DNA of 64,000 nucleotides from Pseudomonadota bacterium (GTDB lineage: Bacteria > Pseudomonadota > Gammaproteobacteria > Steroidobacterales > Steroidobacteraceae): contig JADJOO010000001.1 of assembly GCA_016713725.1 (NCBI GenBank), positions 182,001 to 246,000 of the forward strand. The letters run 5' to 3'. The position numbers and the translations under genes were made by a program. Under the pieces are notes generated by a model. It did no database searches. It was not told the DNA's origin and was given only the letters and a program-made list of their open reading frames with translations. The first letter of the stretch is position 1, and each line of letters opens with the position of its first letter. This document shows positions 56,156-64,000 of the stretch, in pieces.

Positions 56156-58632
56156 TCACGCGCTACATGCGGATGCAGGGCTACAACGTGCTGCAGCCGA
56201 TGGGCTGGGACGCGTTCGGCCTGCCCGCCGAGAACGCCGCGATGGCGAACGGCGTGCCGCCGGCGAAGTGGACCGACGACAACATCGCGTACATGAAGCG
56301 ACAGCTGAAGTCGCTCGGGTTCGGCATCGACTGGTCGCGTGAAGTCGCCACCTGCAAGCCCGACTACTACCGCTGGAACCAGTGGCTGTTCCTGCGCATG
56401 CTCGAGAAGGGCATCGCCTACCGCAAGACCGGCACGGTCAACTGGGACCCCGTGGACCAGACCGTGCTCGCCAACGAGCAGGTGATCGACGGCCGCGGCT
56501 GGCGCACGGGCGCGCTGGTCGAGAAGCGCGAGATCCCGATGTACTACTTCGGGATCACCAGGTACGCCGATGACCTGCTCGGTGCACTGGGCAACATGCC
56601 CGGCTGGCCCGAGCGCGTTCGACTGATGCAGGAGAACTGGATCGGCCGCTCCGAAGGCCTCGAGATCGAGTTCGAGGTGGAAGGGGGCGGCTCGCTCGGC
56701 ATCTACACGACGCGGCCGGACACCCTGCTCGGCGTGACCTACATGGCCGTCGCGGCCGAGCACCCGCTCGCGCAGCGCGCCGCGAAGGACAATCCCGACC
56801 TGCAGCAGTTCATCGCCGAGTGCCAGCGCAACGGCGTCACCGAAGCAGCGCTCGAGACGATGGAAAAGCGCGGCATGCCGCTCGGCATCCACGCCATCCA
56901 CCCGGTCAGCGGCGAACGCGTCCCGGTGTGGGTCGCGAACTTCGTGCTCGTGGGTTACGGCACGGGCGCGGTGATGGCGGTGCCTGCGCACGACCAGCGC
57001 GACTACGAGTTTGCGCGCCGTTATGGCCTGCGCATCCATCAGGTCGTGCAGCCGGCGGACGGTTCACTCGCCCGCATCGACGAGGAGGCGTACCTCGAGC
57101 ATGGCACGCTGATCAACTCCGGACAATTCGACGGCCTCGACTTCGAGGAAGCATTCGACGCGTTCGGCAAGCTGTTCGAGGCGCAGGGCCGCGGCAAGCG
57201 TCGCGTGAATTTCCGCCTGCGCGACTGGGGCATTTCGCGTCAGCGCTACTGGGGCTGCCCGATCCCGCTGATCCACTGCGGCGACTGCGGCGTGCAGCCG
57301 GTGCCGGACGACCAGTTGCCGGTCGTGCTGCCCGAAGAACTCGTGCCGGACGGCAGCGGCAACCCGCTCAACAAGCACGCGAAATTCCTCGAATGCCAGT
57401 GCCCCAAGTGCGGCAAGCCCGCGCGGCGCGAGACGGACACGATGGACACGTTCGTCGATTCGTCCTGGTACTACTTCCGTTTCGCGAGCGCCAACAACGA
57501 CCACGCGATGGTCGACGCGCGCGCGCAGTACTGGATGCCGGTCGATCAATACATCGGCGGCATCGAGCACGCGATCCTGCACCTGCTGTATTCGCGTTTC
57601 TGGACACGCGTGATGCGCGATCTCGGCCTGACGCAGGTCGAGGAACCGTTCGCCAACCTGCTGACGCAGGGCATGGTGCTGAACGAGATCTACTTCCGGA
57701 AGCCGGCGGAAGGCCGCATCGTCTACTACAACCCGGCCGACGTGGACGTGGTGCTCGACGACAAGGGCGCGCCGTTCGGCGCGGTGTTGCGCGCCGACGG
57801 GCAGCCGGTCGAGGCGTCCGGCATCGGCACGATGTCGAAGTCGAAGAACAACGGTGTCGACCCGCAGTCGCTGGTCGAGACCTACGGGGCAGATACCGCG
57901 CGCCTGTTCATGATGTTCGCGGCGCCGCCGGAGCAGTCACTGGAATGGAGCGACGAGGGCGTCGAAGGCGCATTCCGCTTCATGAAGCGGCTGTGGAAGG
58001 CCGTGCACCAGCACGTGCAGGGTGGTGGGCTCGAGGCGGTACTCGACCAGGCGGCGCTGTCGCCCGGGCAACGCGACATCCGCCGCCAGGTGCACGAGAC
58101 CTTGCGCAAGATCACGCACGACATCGGCACCCGCCGCACGTTCAATACCGCAATCGCTGCGGTGATGGAACTCATGAACACACTCGCCAGGTTCGACGAC
58201 CGCAGTGCGCAGGGCCGGGCGGTGCTGCAGGAGGCGCTGGAGATCGTGGTGCTGGGTCTGGCGCCGGTCGTGCCGCACGCGTGCCACGCGTTGTGGCACG
58301 AGCTGGGTCACGCGGGTGCGGTCATCGACGAGCGCTGGCCGCAGGTCGATGCCGACGCCCTGGTGCGCGACGCGATCGAAGTGGTCGTGCAGGTGAACGG
58401 CAAGCTGCGCGGGCGCGTCACGGTGGCGGCGGGCGCCGACGAGGCGACCGTGCGTGAAGCGGCCCTGGCCGACGTGGGCGTGCTCAGGTACATCGAAGGC
58501 AAGCCGATCCGCAAGTTCGTGTACGGCGGCAGAGGGTGGACGCGACCAGGCGCTGAACACGTGCCCGCGCAAGCTGGCGAACGTGGTCGTATGAACGCCC
58601 GGTCGCCCGGATCCTCGGTCCGCTTGTTCTGA
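55972..58632 (+). CDS. leuS: leucyl-tRNA synthetase, altered C-terminal tip
   Basis: Class I synthetase, ~870 aa. HIGH-type [20 protein letters not shown]; CP1 editing domain with [20 protein letters not shown] and [19 protein letters not shown]; a zinc-like CxC...CxxC segment [12 protein letters not shown]; and [11 protein letters not shown], where the residue before MSKS is Thr instead of the usual Lys. After KPIRKFVY the end is disturbed: 36 extra bases (58525-58560) and one extra base precede RKLANVVV, whose stop is TGA 58592-58594. As read, the frame instead ends at 58632. The native stop would overlap the lptE ATG. Confidence 0.94.
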   Translation: [886 protein letters not shown]

Positions 58633-58657
58633 CATCGGCGCATTCCTGCTGGCGTGG

Positions 58658-59113
58658 TTGCGGTTTCCGCTTCTCAGCGGCTGCGGTTTCCACCTGCAGG
58701 GCAGCGGCTCGCTGCCGGAGGGAATGCGCAAGTTCTACGTGATCACGGCCGACCAGGTCACGCCTTTTGCGGTGGAGCTGCGCCGGGCCATCGAGCGTTC
58801 AGGCGGCGAGCTGACGAGCACAGCGGCGGAAGCGGACACGGTCGTGCGTATCCAGCGCGATCGCAGCGGGCGACGTGTGCTCTCGGTTTCCGCGCGCAAC
58901 ACGCCGCAGGAATACGAGATCTTCTACCTGGTCGAGTACTCGGTGGACCGCGGCGGCAAGGAAATGCTCGAGTTGCAGCCGCTCGAGATGATTCGCAACC
59001 TGAGCTTCGATGAAACGCAGCTGCTCGCGAAAGACCGCGAGGAGGTCATCATCCGCGAGGCGATGGCACGCGATCTCGCCGTGCTGGTGACACGCCGGCT
59101 CGAGTCGCTCTGA
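58658..59113 (+). CDS. lptE: LPS-assembly lipoprotein LptE, uncertain N-terminus
   Basis: Outer-membrane lipoprotein plug of LptD. Lipobox region LLSGCGFHLQGSG, then VITADQVTPFAVELRRAIER and FYLVEYSVDRGGKEMLELQP, typical of the family (~150-170 aa). The open frame offers only TTG 58658, which leaves a very short signal peptide (RFPLLSGC). An ATG at 58591, overlapping the leuS stop, followed one frame over by ARILGPLVLTSA, looks like the true signal sequence, so an indel or local duplication (TGCGGTTTCC occurs twice) lies between 58595 and 58680. Confidence 0.85.
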   Translation: MRFPLLSGCGFHLQGSGSLPEGMRKFYVITADQVTPFAVELRRAIERSGGELTSTAAEADTVVRIQRDRSGRRVLSVSARNTPQEYEIFYLVEYSVDRGGKEMLELQPLEMIRNLSFDETQLLAKDREEVIIREAMARDLAVLVTRRLESL

Positions 59114-59140
59114 CTGCCGCGAAGCGATCCAGGCAGGTTT

Positions 59141-60100
59141 TCACCGCGCGAACCGGTCGGTCGCCGACACGAGTTCGTGCGTATTGCCGGCCTCGAGCGC
59201 CGAATGTCCCGCGTCGGGAACCACGCGGAAGTCGGCTTCCGGCCATGCCTTGTGCAGGTCCCACGCGCTGCGCATCGGGCACACGACATCGTAGCGACCC
59301 TGCACGATCACGGCCGGGATGTTGCGGATCCTGCGCACGCCCCGCAACAGCTGGTCCTCGCGCTCGAAGAAACCATGGTTGACGAAGTAGTGGCACTCGA
59401 TGCGGGCCACGGCGATGGCGAAGTCGTCGGAATTCCACGCCGCGATATTCTGCTGGTTGACGAGCAGGTAACTCGTCGCGGCCTCCCACTCGGCCCACGC
59501 CTTTGCGGCCTTGAGCTGCACCGCACGACTGCGGCTGGTCAGCCGCTTGTAGAACGCGCCGACCAGGTCGCCCCGTTCCGCCGATGGAATCGCTGCGACG
59601 TAATTGGCCCAGTGATCCGGGAAGATCGCGCTCGCGCCATGCTGGTAGAACCAGTGAATCTCCCAGTCGCGCAGCATGAAGATGCCGCGCAGGACGAGTT
59701 CGGTCACGCGCTTCGGGTGCGCCTGCGCGTAGGCGAGTGACAACGTCGAACCCCACGAACCGCCGAACACGAGCCAGCGCTCGATTCCCAGGTGCTTGCG
59801 CAGCGCTTCCATGTCCGCGACGAGGTGCTGCGTCGTGTTGTCGACCAGGCTTGCGTGCGGCTTGCTGCGGCCGCAACCGCGCTGGTCGAACAGCACGATC
59901 CGGTACTTGCGTGGGTCGAAGAAGCGACGGGACGTCTCGCCCGCGCCGGCCCCCGGGCCGCCGTGCACGAACACCGCCGGCTTTCCCTGCGGATTGCCGC
60001 ATTCTTCCCAGTAAATCTCGTGTTCCGGCGAGACGCGCAGCCAGCCGCTGCGGTAGGGCTTGATGGCGGGATACAGGGTGCGGCGCGCAGGAATGCCCAT
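59141..60100 (-). CDS. pip: proline iminopeptidase
   Basis: 319 aa alpha/beta hydrolase removing N-terminal proline (S33). Oxyanion VFVHGGPGAGAGE, FDQRGCGRSKPHA, nucleophile Ser in LVFGGSWGSTLSLAYAQAHP, Asp in VVQGRYDVVCP and His in DAGHSALEAG. Start ATG 60100-60098 (MGIPARRTLYPAIKPYRSGW). It lies on the opposite strand between lptE and holA, which are normally adjacent. Confidence 0.94.
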   Translation of the reverse strand: MGIPARRTLYPAIKPYRSGWLRVSPEHEIYWEECGNPQGKPAVFVHGGPGAGAGETSRRFFDPRKYRIVLFDQRGCGRSKPHASLVDNTTQHLVADMEALRKHLGIERWLVFGGSWGSTLSLAYAQAHPKRVTELVLRGIFMLRDWEIHWFYQHGASAIFPDHWANYVAAIPSAERGDLVGAFYKRLTSRSRAVQLKAAKAWAEWEAATSYLLVNQQNIAAWNSDDFAIAVARIECHYFVNHGFFEREDQLLRGVRRIRNIPAVIVQGRYDVVCPMRSAWDLHKAWPEADFRVVPDAGHSALEAGNTHELVSATDRFAR

Positions 60101-60146
60101 GGATAGTTCCGTGGATGGGGAATGTGCGGGCAATATAGCGGAGTGA

Positions 60147-60268
60147 GGAAGGGGATAGGGGTTGGGGGTTAGTCGAAATCGGAAGCGCATTCGCACAGGA
60201 TTGAGTTCTGAGCGCGCAGCGCGTTTTCGACTAACCCCCAACCCCTAACCCCTATCCCCTATCCCCTT
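60147..60268 (+). repeat. G-run inverted repeat R6 (upstream of holA)
   Basis: The best-preserved copy: 60158-60178 (GGGGTTGGGGGTTAGTCGAAA) is perfectly complementary to 60225-60245, with a 46-nt loop. Outside it, GGGGATA units on the left face TAACCCCTATCCCC units on the right. It lies between divergent pip and holA. Confidence 0.88.
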
Positions 60269-60352
60269 CGGGCGGCATAATCCTGCGCACATGCCGAGCC
60301 ACACCCAGGCACCCCGACCACCGCGGATCCGCGCCGCAGGCCCGTCCGCACG

Positions 60353-61369
60353 GTGAGAACGACCCCCGGTCCCTTCCAGACAGCGCTGGCCAAGGGCCCG
60401 CTGCCGCGCGTGTGCCTCATCACGGGCGTCGAACCGCTGCTGATCGACGAAGCGGCGACGGCGCTGCGAGGCAAGGCGCGTTCAGCCGGCTACGGTGATC
60501 GCGAGGTCCATTTCATCGAGCGCGGCTTCGATTGGGACGCGCTGCTCATGGATGCGAACAGCCTCTCGCTCTTCTCCAACCTGCGACTGATCGAACTCAA
60601 GCTGCGCAACGCGCCGGATGCCAGCGCGGCCAAGAACCTGGTCAAGTTGGTGGCGGAGCCGCCAGCAGACACGGTCCTGCTGGTTACCGGTGAGCTCGAA
60701 CCCAAGTCGCAGAAGTCGGCGTGGGTCAATGAGTTCGAGCGCCAGGGCACGGTGGTCGTCGCGCCGGCAATGACGCGCGAACGCCTGCCCGAATGGATCA
60801 CGCGCCGACTGCAGCAGCACGGCGTCACGCTCGAGTCGGCAGCCGCGCAGCTGCTCGCTGACCGGGTCGAGGGCAACCTGCTCGCTGCGCAGCAGGAGAT
60901 CGAGCGCATCGCCTTGCTGAAGCCAGGCTCGACGCTCGATGCCGACGCCGTCGCCGAGCTGGTCGCCGACAATGCCCGCTACGACGTGTTCGAGTTGTCC
61001 ACTGCGGCATTCCTTGGCAATGCGCCGCGGGCGCTTCGCATCCTCGACGGCTTGCGCAGCGAAGGCCGCGAACCGCCGTTGATCCTCTGGGCCTTGCTCA
61101 ACGATCTGCGCGCCGTGTCGCGGGTGCTGCAACGCGAACCGAACGACCGCAACATCGACGGCATCTTCCGCGCGGAGCAGGTCTGGGGCAGCCGGCAGGG
61201 GCCGATCAAGTTCGCCCTCAAGCGCTTGCGCCGTGCCGACATCGATGCACTGCTCACCGCGGCCGCGCGCGCCGATCGCGTCGCGAAAGGCGGCTTGCGC
61301 GGCGAACCCTGGGTCGAGATCACCGGGTTGGTCGCACGCATTGCCGGCGTGAAGCTCGCAGCCGCATGA
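60353..61369 (+). CDS. holA: DNA polymerase III delta subunit
   Basis: 338 aa. Clamp-loader subunit that opens the beta ring. LITGVEPLLIDEAATALRGK near the N-terminus, SLFSNLRLIELKLRNAPD (beta-interacting loop region), a degenerate Walker region and C-terminal collar helices (IDGIFRAEQVWGSRQGPIKF). GTG start; an upstream ATG at 60291 is out of frame. Stop overlaps nadD ATG. Confidence 0.93.
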   Translation: MRTTPGPFQTALAKGPLPRVCLITGVEPLLIDEAATALRGKARSAGYGDREVHFIERGFDWDALLMDANSLSLFSNLRLIELKLRNAPDASAAKNLVKLVAEPPADTVLLVTGELEPKSQKSAWVNEFERQGTVVVAPAMTRERLPEWITRRLQQHGVTLESAAAQLLADRVEGNLLAAQQEIERIALLKPGSTLDADAVAELVADNARYDVFELSTAAFLGNAPRALRILDGLRSEGREPPLILWALLNDLRAVSRVLQREPNDRNIDGIFRAEQVWGSRQGPIKFALKRLRRADIDALLTAAARADRVAKGGLRGEPWVEITGLVARIAGVKLAAA

Positions 61370-62034
61370 CGGCAGGTTTTCCCAGCGCACCGCTCGGCGT
61401 CTTCGGCGGCACGTTCGACCCGATCCACTTCGGCCACCTGCGCACCGCGTTCGAGATCCTGCAGGCGGTCCGGCTGCAAGCGGTGCGCTTCGTCCCTGCG
61501 GGTGATCCGCCGCATCGCGATCCGCCGCGGGTCGACGCCGCCCGGCGCCTCGAATTCGTGCGCGCAGCCGTAGCCGACCAACCGGGATTCGTCGTCGATG
61601 ATCGCGAGGTTCGACGCGCGGGTCGTTCCTACAGCGTGCTTACGCTGGCCGAACTGCGGGCGGAACTGCCGGACACGCCGTTGTGCCTCATCGTCGGCAT
61701 GGACGCATTCCTCGGCTTGCCGACGTGGCACCGGTGGACGGAGCTGCTCGAACTCGCGCACATCGTCGTTGCACCGCGCCCGGGCTGGGTGGTGCCGAAC
61801 TCGGGCGTGTTGGGCGATCTGCTGGCCGAACGCGGTGCCGATGCGGCCGAGACTTTGCACAATGCGCTCGCCGGGCGCATCCTGATCCAGCCCGTGACGC
61901 AACTTGAAATTTCATCCACGGAATTGCGCGACCTGCTCGCCGCTGGCCGCGATCCTCGCTACCTGGTCCCCGATCCCGTGCGCGCGCTGATCCGCGCGAC
62001 CCACAGCTATTCTGTTTCCCAACCCACGAGGTGA
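61366..62034 (+). CDS. nadD: nicotinate-nucleotide adenylyltransferase
   Basis: 222 aa. Nucleotidyltransferase motif GVFGGTFDPIHFGHLRTAFE (HxGH), PAGDPPHRD and C-terminal signature EISSTELRDLLAAGRDPRYL. Makes nicotinate adenine dinucleotide in NAD synthesis. ATG overlaps holA stop; GTGA overlap with rsfS. Confidence 0.97.
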   Translation: MTAGFPSAPLGVFGGTFDPIHFGHLRTAFEILQAVRLQAVRFVPAGDPPHRDPPRVDAARRLEFVRAAVADQPGFVVDDREVRRAGRSYSVLTLAELRAELPDTPLCLIVGMDAFLGLPTWHRWTELLELAHIVVAPRPGWVVPNSGVLGDLLAERGADAAETLHNALAGRILIQPVTQLEISSTELRDLLAAGRDPRYLVPDPVRALIRATHSYSVSQPTR

Positions 62035-62558
62035 GCATGGCAGCCAAGCGCCCGTCGCGATCGTCGTCCGCATCTTCCGCCCGTCCTGCCGCCCGCGCCG
62101 CCCGGAAGGCGCCCGCAAAGACCGTCGCCAAGGGTCCTGCCAAGGCTCGAGCGAAGTTGCCGCGCAAGGTTGCTGCCGGCACCAGGCCTGCGACGACGAA
62201 GCCGGCCAAGGTCAGGGCCAAGGCACCGCCGGCGCTGGCTCAGGTCGTGCTCGCCGCGCTCGAGGACATGAAGGCCGTGAACGTGAAAGCGATGGATGTC
62301 CGCGGCATTACCGACATCACCGACATGATGGTGGTGGCGAGCGGCACGTCGGACCGGCACGTGAAGTCGATCGCGGATCGTGTCGTCCAGCGCTGCAAGG
62401 AAGCCGGCTACCGGCCGTACGGCGTCGAGGGCGAGCGCGATGGCGAGTGGGTGCTGCTGGACCTGAACGACGTCGTGCTGCACGTGATGTTGCCTCGGGT
62501 GCGTGAGTTCTACGCGCTCGAGAAGCTCTGGGAAAAAGGCGCCGCAAGGGGCTCCTGA
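62031..62558 (+). CDS. rsfS: ribosomal silencing factor RsfS with basic N-terminal extension
   Basis: 175 aa from GTG 62031 (ATG 62037 also possible); the family is ~105-120 aa. The DUF143 core begins near residue 70 (AQVVLAALEDMKAVNVKAMD) and contains VVASGTSDRHVKSIADRVVQ, then WVLLDLNDVVLHVMLPRVRE. It binds L14 and blocks subunit joining in stationary phase. The first ~65 residues are Lys/Ala/Pro/Arg-rich (SRSSSASSARPAARAARKAP), resembling histone-H1-like tails; they may bind rRNA. Confidence 0.93.
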   Translation: MSMAAKRPSRSSSASSARPAARAARKAPAKTVAKGPAKARAKLPRKVAAGTRPATTKPAKVRAKAPPALAQVVLAALEDMKAVNVKAMDVRGITDITDMMVVASGTSDRHVKSIADRVVQRCKEAGYRPYGVEGERDGEWVLLDLNDVVLHVMLPRVREFYALEKLWEKGAARGS

Positions 62559-62603
62559 GAACGCGCGGCCCCGAACTGGACCTGGATCGCTGGAACCCCA
62601 CGC

Positions 62604-63071
62604 ATGCGCATGCGACTGCTGGCCGCAGGCACCCGGATGCCGGGCTGGGTCGACGCGGGTTGCGACGACTACGTTACGCGCCTGCGGGGCGACTACCGTC
62701 TCGAACTGGTCGAAATCCCCCTGGGCGACCGCGGCAGCGGTGACGTGCGCCGGGCCGTCGAGGCCGAGGGCAAGCGCATGCTGGCCGCCGCGGGCGCAAG
62801 GCCCTATCTCGTCGCCCTGCAGGTCGGCGGCAAGGCCCTGACCACCGAACAGCTTGCACGCTGGCTCGAGGACCGGGCGCGTGAGGGCGATTCCCCGGTT
62901 TTCTGCATCGGAGGGCCGGATGGCCTGGCGCCTGAAATCGACGCCCAGGCCCGGTTGCGCTGGTCCCTGTCGGCCCTGACGCTGCCCCATGGCCTGGCCC
63001 GGGTGGTGGTCGCCGAAGCCCTCTACCGGGCCGTCAGCCTGATCAAGGGGCTGCCGTATCACCGGGCCTGA
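62604..63071 (+). CDS. rlmH: 23S rRNA pseudouridine1915 N3-methyltransferase
   Basis: 155 aa SPOUT methyltransferase. MRMRLLAAGTRMPGWVDAG start (an ATG six bases later is equally good), then FCIGGPDGLAPEI with the SAM-binding knot glycines and C-terminal LTLPHGLARVVVAEALYRAV and KGLPYHRA. Follows rsfS as usual. Confidence 0.97.
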   Translation: MRMRLLAAGTRMPGWVDAGCDDYVTRLRGDYRLELVEIPLGDRGSGDVRRAVEAEGKRMLAAAGARPYLVALQVGGKALTTEQLARWLEDRAREGDSPVFCIGGPDGLAPEIDAQARLRWSLSALTLPHGLARVVVAEALYRAVSLIKGLPYHRA

Positions 63072-63161
63072 GGCATCTGCGATCCCCTCGATGGACAGGG
63101 ACCTCCCGGCACGATTCAATTCTCCTTTTGACATCCGGACTTACGGCCGCGAGGCAGCCCA

Positions 63162-63596
63162 ATGCACCCCTATCCGCACCAGTACACCGTCCACGTCACC
63201 GCCGAACCGACCGGCAACGTTCCGCTGACCGCCCCGGGGCTGCCTGCCATCCCCACCGCGCCACCCGCCGAGTTCGACGGCCCGGGCGATCGCTGGTCGC
63301 CCGAGACCCTGCTCTGCGCCGCCGTGGCCGACTGCTTCGTGCTCAGCTTTCGTGCGGTGGCTCGCGCCTCCAAGCTCGAATGGACTGCGCTCGACGCCCG
63401 CGCCGAAGCCAAGCTCGACCGCGTCGACGGCCGCACGTATTTCACCGAGGTCGTAGTGCACGCGACGCTGCGAGTGCCAGCGGGCACGGATCAGGATCGC
63501 GCGACCAAGCTGCTGGAGAAGTCCGAGCACGTCTGCCTGGTCAGCAATTCGCTGGTGGCGCAGCGTCGCCTCGAACCAACCGTCATTGTGGGCTGA
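63162..63596 (+). CDS. OsmC/Ohr-family thiol peroxidase-like protein
   Basis: 144 aa. Two Cys in the expected places: one in ETLLCAAVADCFVLSFRAVA (CxxxxxDC arrangement) and one in EHVCLVSNSLVAQ. Beta-rich N-terminus. Probably reduces organic or fatty-acid hydroperoxides with a dithiol partner; whether it is closer to OsmC or to Ohr cannot be told. Inserted between rlmH and maf, which are adjacent in many relatives. Confidence 0.85.
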   Translation: MHPYPHQYTVHVTAEPTGNVPLTAPGLPAIPTAPPAEFDGPGDRWSPETLLCAAVADCFVLSFRAVARASKLEWTALDARAEAKLDRVDGRTYFTEVVVHATLRVPAGTDQDRATKLLEKSEHVCLVSNSLVAQRRLEPTVIVG

Positions 63597-63602
63597 GTCC
63601 GG

Positions 63603-64000
63603 ATGGCTGGCGACGCACCCGCCATTTACCTGGCGTCCGCTTCGCCGCGGCGCAGTGACTTGTTGCGGCAGATCGACGTGACGCACGAAGTGCGCCCGGT
63701 GGATATCGACGAATCGCCGCGGCCCGGCGAGAAGCCTGCGCACTATGCGCTGCGGCTAGCCGAGGAAAAGGCGCGCGCGTTGTGGGAACGGCTGGCGCTC
63801 GCAGAGCGTCGCCCGGTGCTCGCAGCCGACACCACCGTGGCGCTTGGCGACGACATCCTCGGTAAGCCCGCCAACCACGACGACGCGGCCCGTATCCTCG
63901 GCCGCCTGTCCGGACGCACGCATGAGGTGCACACAGCGGTTGCGGTGCTGCACGCAGGCGGTGCGAACGCTCGCATCAGCACCAGCACGGTCGAGTTCCG
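63603..64000 (+). CDS. maf: Maf-family nucleotide pyrophosphatase, cut by window edge
   Basis: First ~132 residues of a ~190-aa protein. YLASASPRRSDLLRQI is the Maf signature; DIDESPRPGEKPAHYALRLA and LAADTTVALGDDILGKP are the following motifs. Family members hydrolyse dTTP/UTP or modified nucleotides; the exact specificity is not decided here. Often followed by the RNase G gene. The reading frame is open at the window end. Confidence 0.94.
   Translation, partial: MAGDAPAIYLASASPRRSDLLRQIDVTHEVRPVDIDESPRPGEKPAHYALRLAEEKARALWERLALAERRPVLAADTTVALGDDILGKPANHDDAARILGRLSGRTHEVHTAVAVLHAGGANARISTSTVEF

Overview
The window is GC-rich, densely coding bacterial chromosome. Gene content and order point to a Gammaproteobacterium, most like Xanthomonadales/Nevskiales relatives: tRNA(Tyr-Gly-Thr)-tufB, trpT-secE-nusG-rplKAJL-rpoBC, str, S10, spc and alpha operons, then uvrA-MFS-ssb, miaB-phoH-ybeY-corC-lnt and leuS-lptE-holA-nadD-rsfS-rlmH-maf. 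That placement is inference from gene order and protein character, since no database search was possible.

Layout. 1-4559 (minus): the 5' part of an A/V-type ATPase operon (H/G, C, I, K, F, E and the start of catalytic subunit A), with start and stop codons overlapping throughout, preceded by a small PilZ gene. 5225-7074: murI and a convergent aldo/keto reductase. 7110-39956 (plus): an almost unbroken run of transcription/translation genes, with four tRNAs, two EF-Tu genes, SecE/NusG, RNA polymerase beta, beta' and alpha, about 30 ribosomal proteins and SecY. 40108-43386: mscL, a prolidase-like peptidase (minus), an Ala-rich heptad-repeat lipoprotein and a GNAT acetyltransferase. 43581-48282: uvrA (minus), an MFS transporter and ssb. 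48456-54835: miaB-phoH-ybeY-corC-lnt, a metallo-beta-lactamase-fold gene and the 3' remnant of an nfeD gene. 54878-64000: SPFH protein, leuS, lptE, a proline iminopeptidase on the opposite strand, holA, nadD, rsfS, rlmH, an OsmC-family protein and maf, which runs off the edge.

Two things stand out. First, at least six intergenic gaps carry long inverted repeats with a G-run arm (units like GGGGTTA/GGGGATA) and a C-run arm. Three of them share a TTAGTCG...CGACTAA-type inner boundary. They lie inside or beside otherwise conserved operons: tufB flanks, nusG-rplK, rpsJ-rplC, SPFH-leuS and upstream of holA. Such arms could form G-quadruplexes or very long hairpins, and they are the best candidate here for an undescribed element family. 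Second, many essential genes carry single-base indels that break the frame (rpoB, rpoC six times, miaB twice, uvrA, leuS end, aldo/keto reductase, V-ATPase subunit A). rpsL and fusA lack a stop and run in frame into rpsG and tuf, and an MBL gene is joined to a truncated nfeD. Because these genes are essential and the protein is restored by one base each time, I read most of these as sequence or assembly errors, while listing what would show otherwise.

No CRISPR array, insertion sequence, integrase, prophage or rRNA gene was seen.
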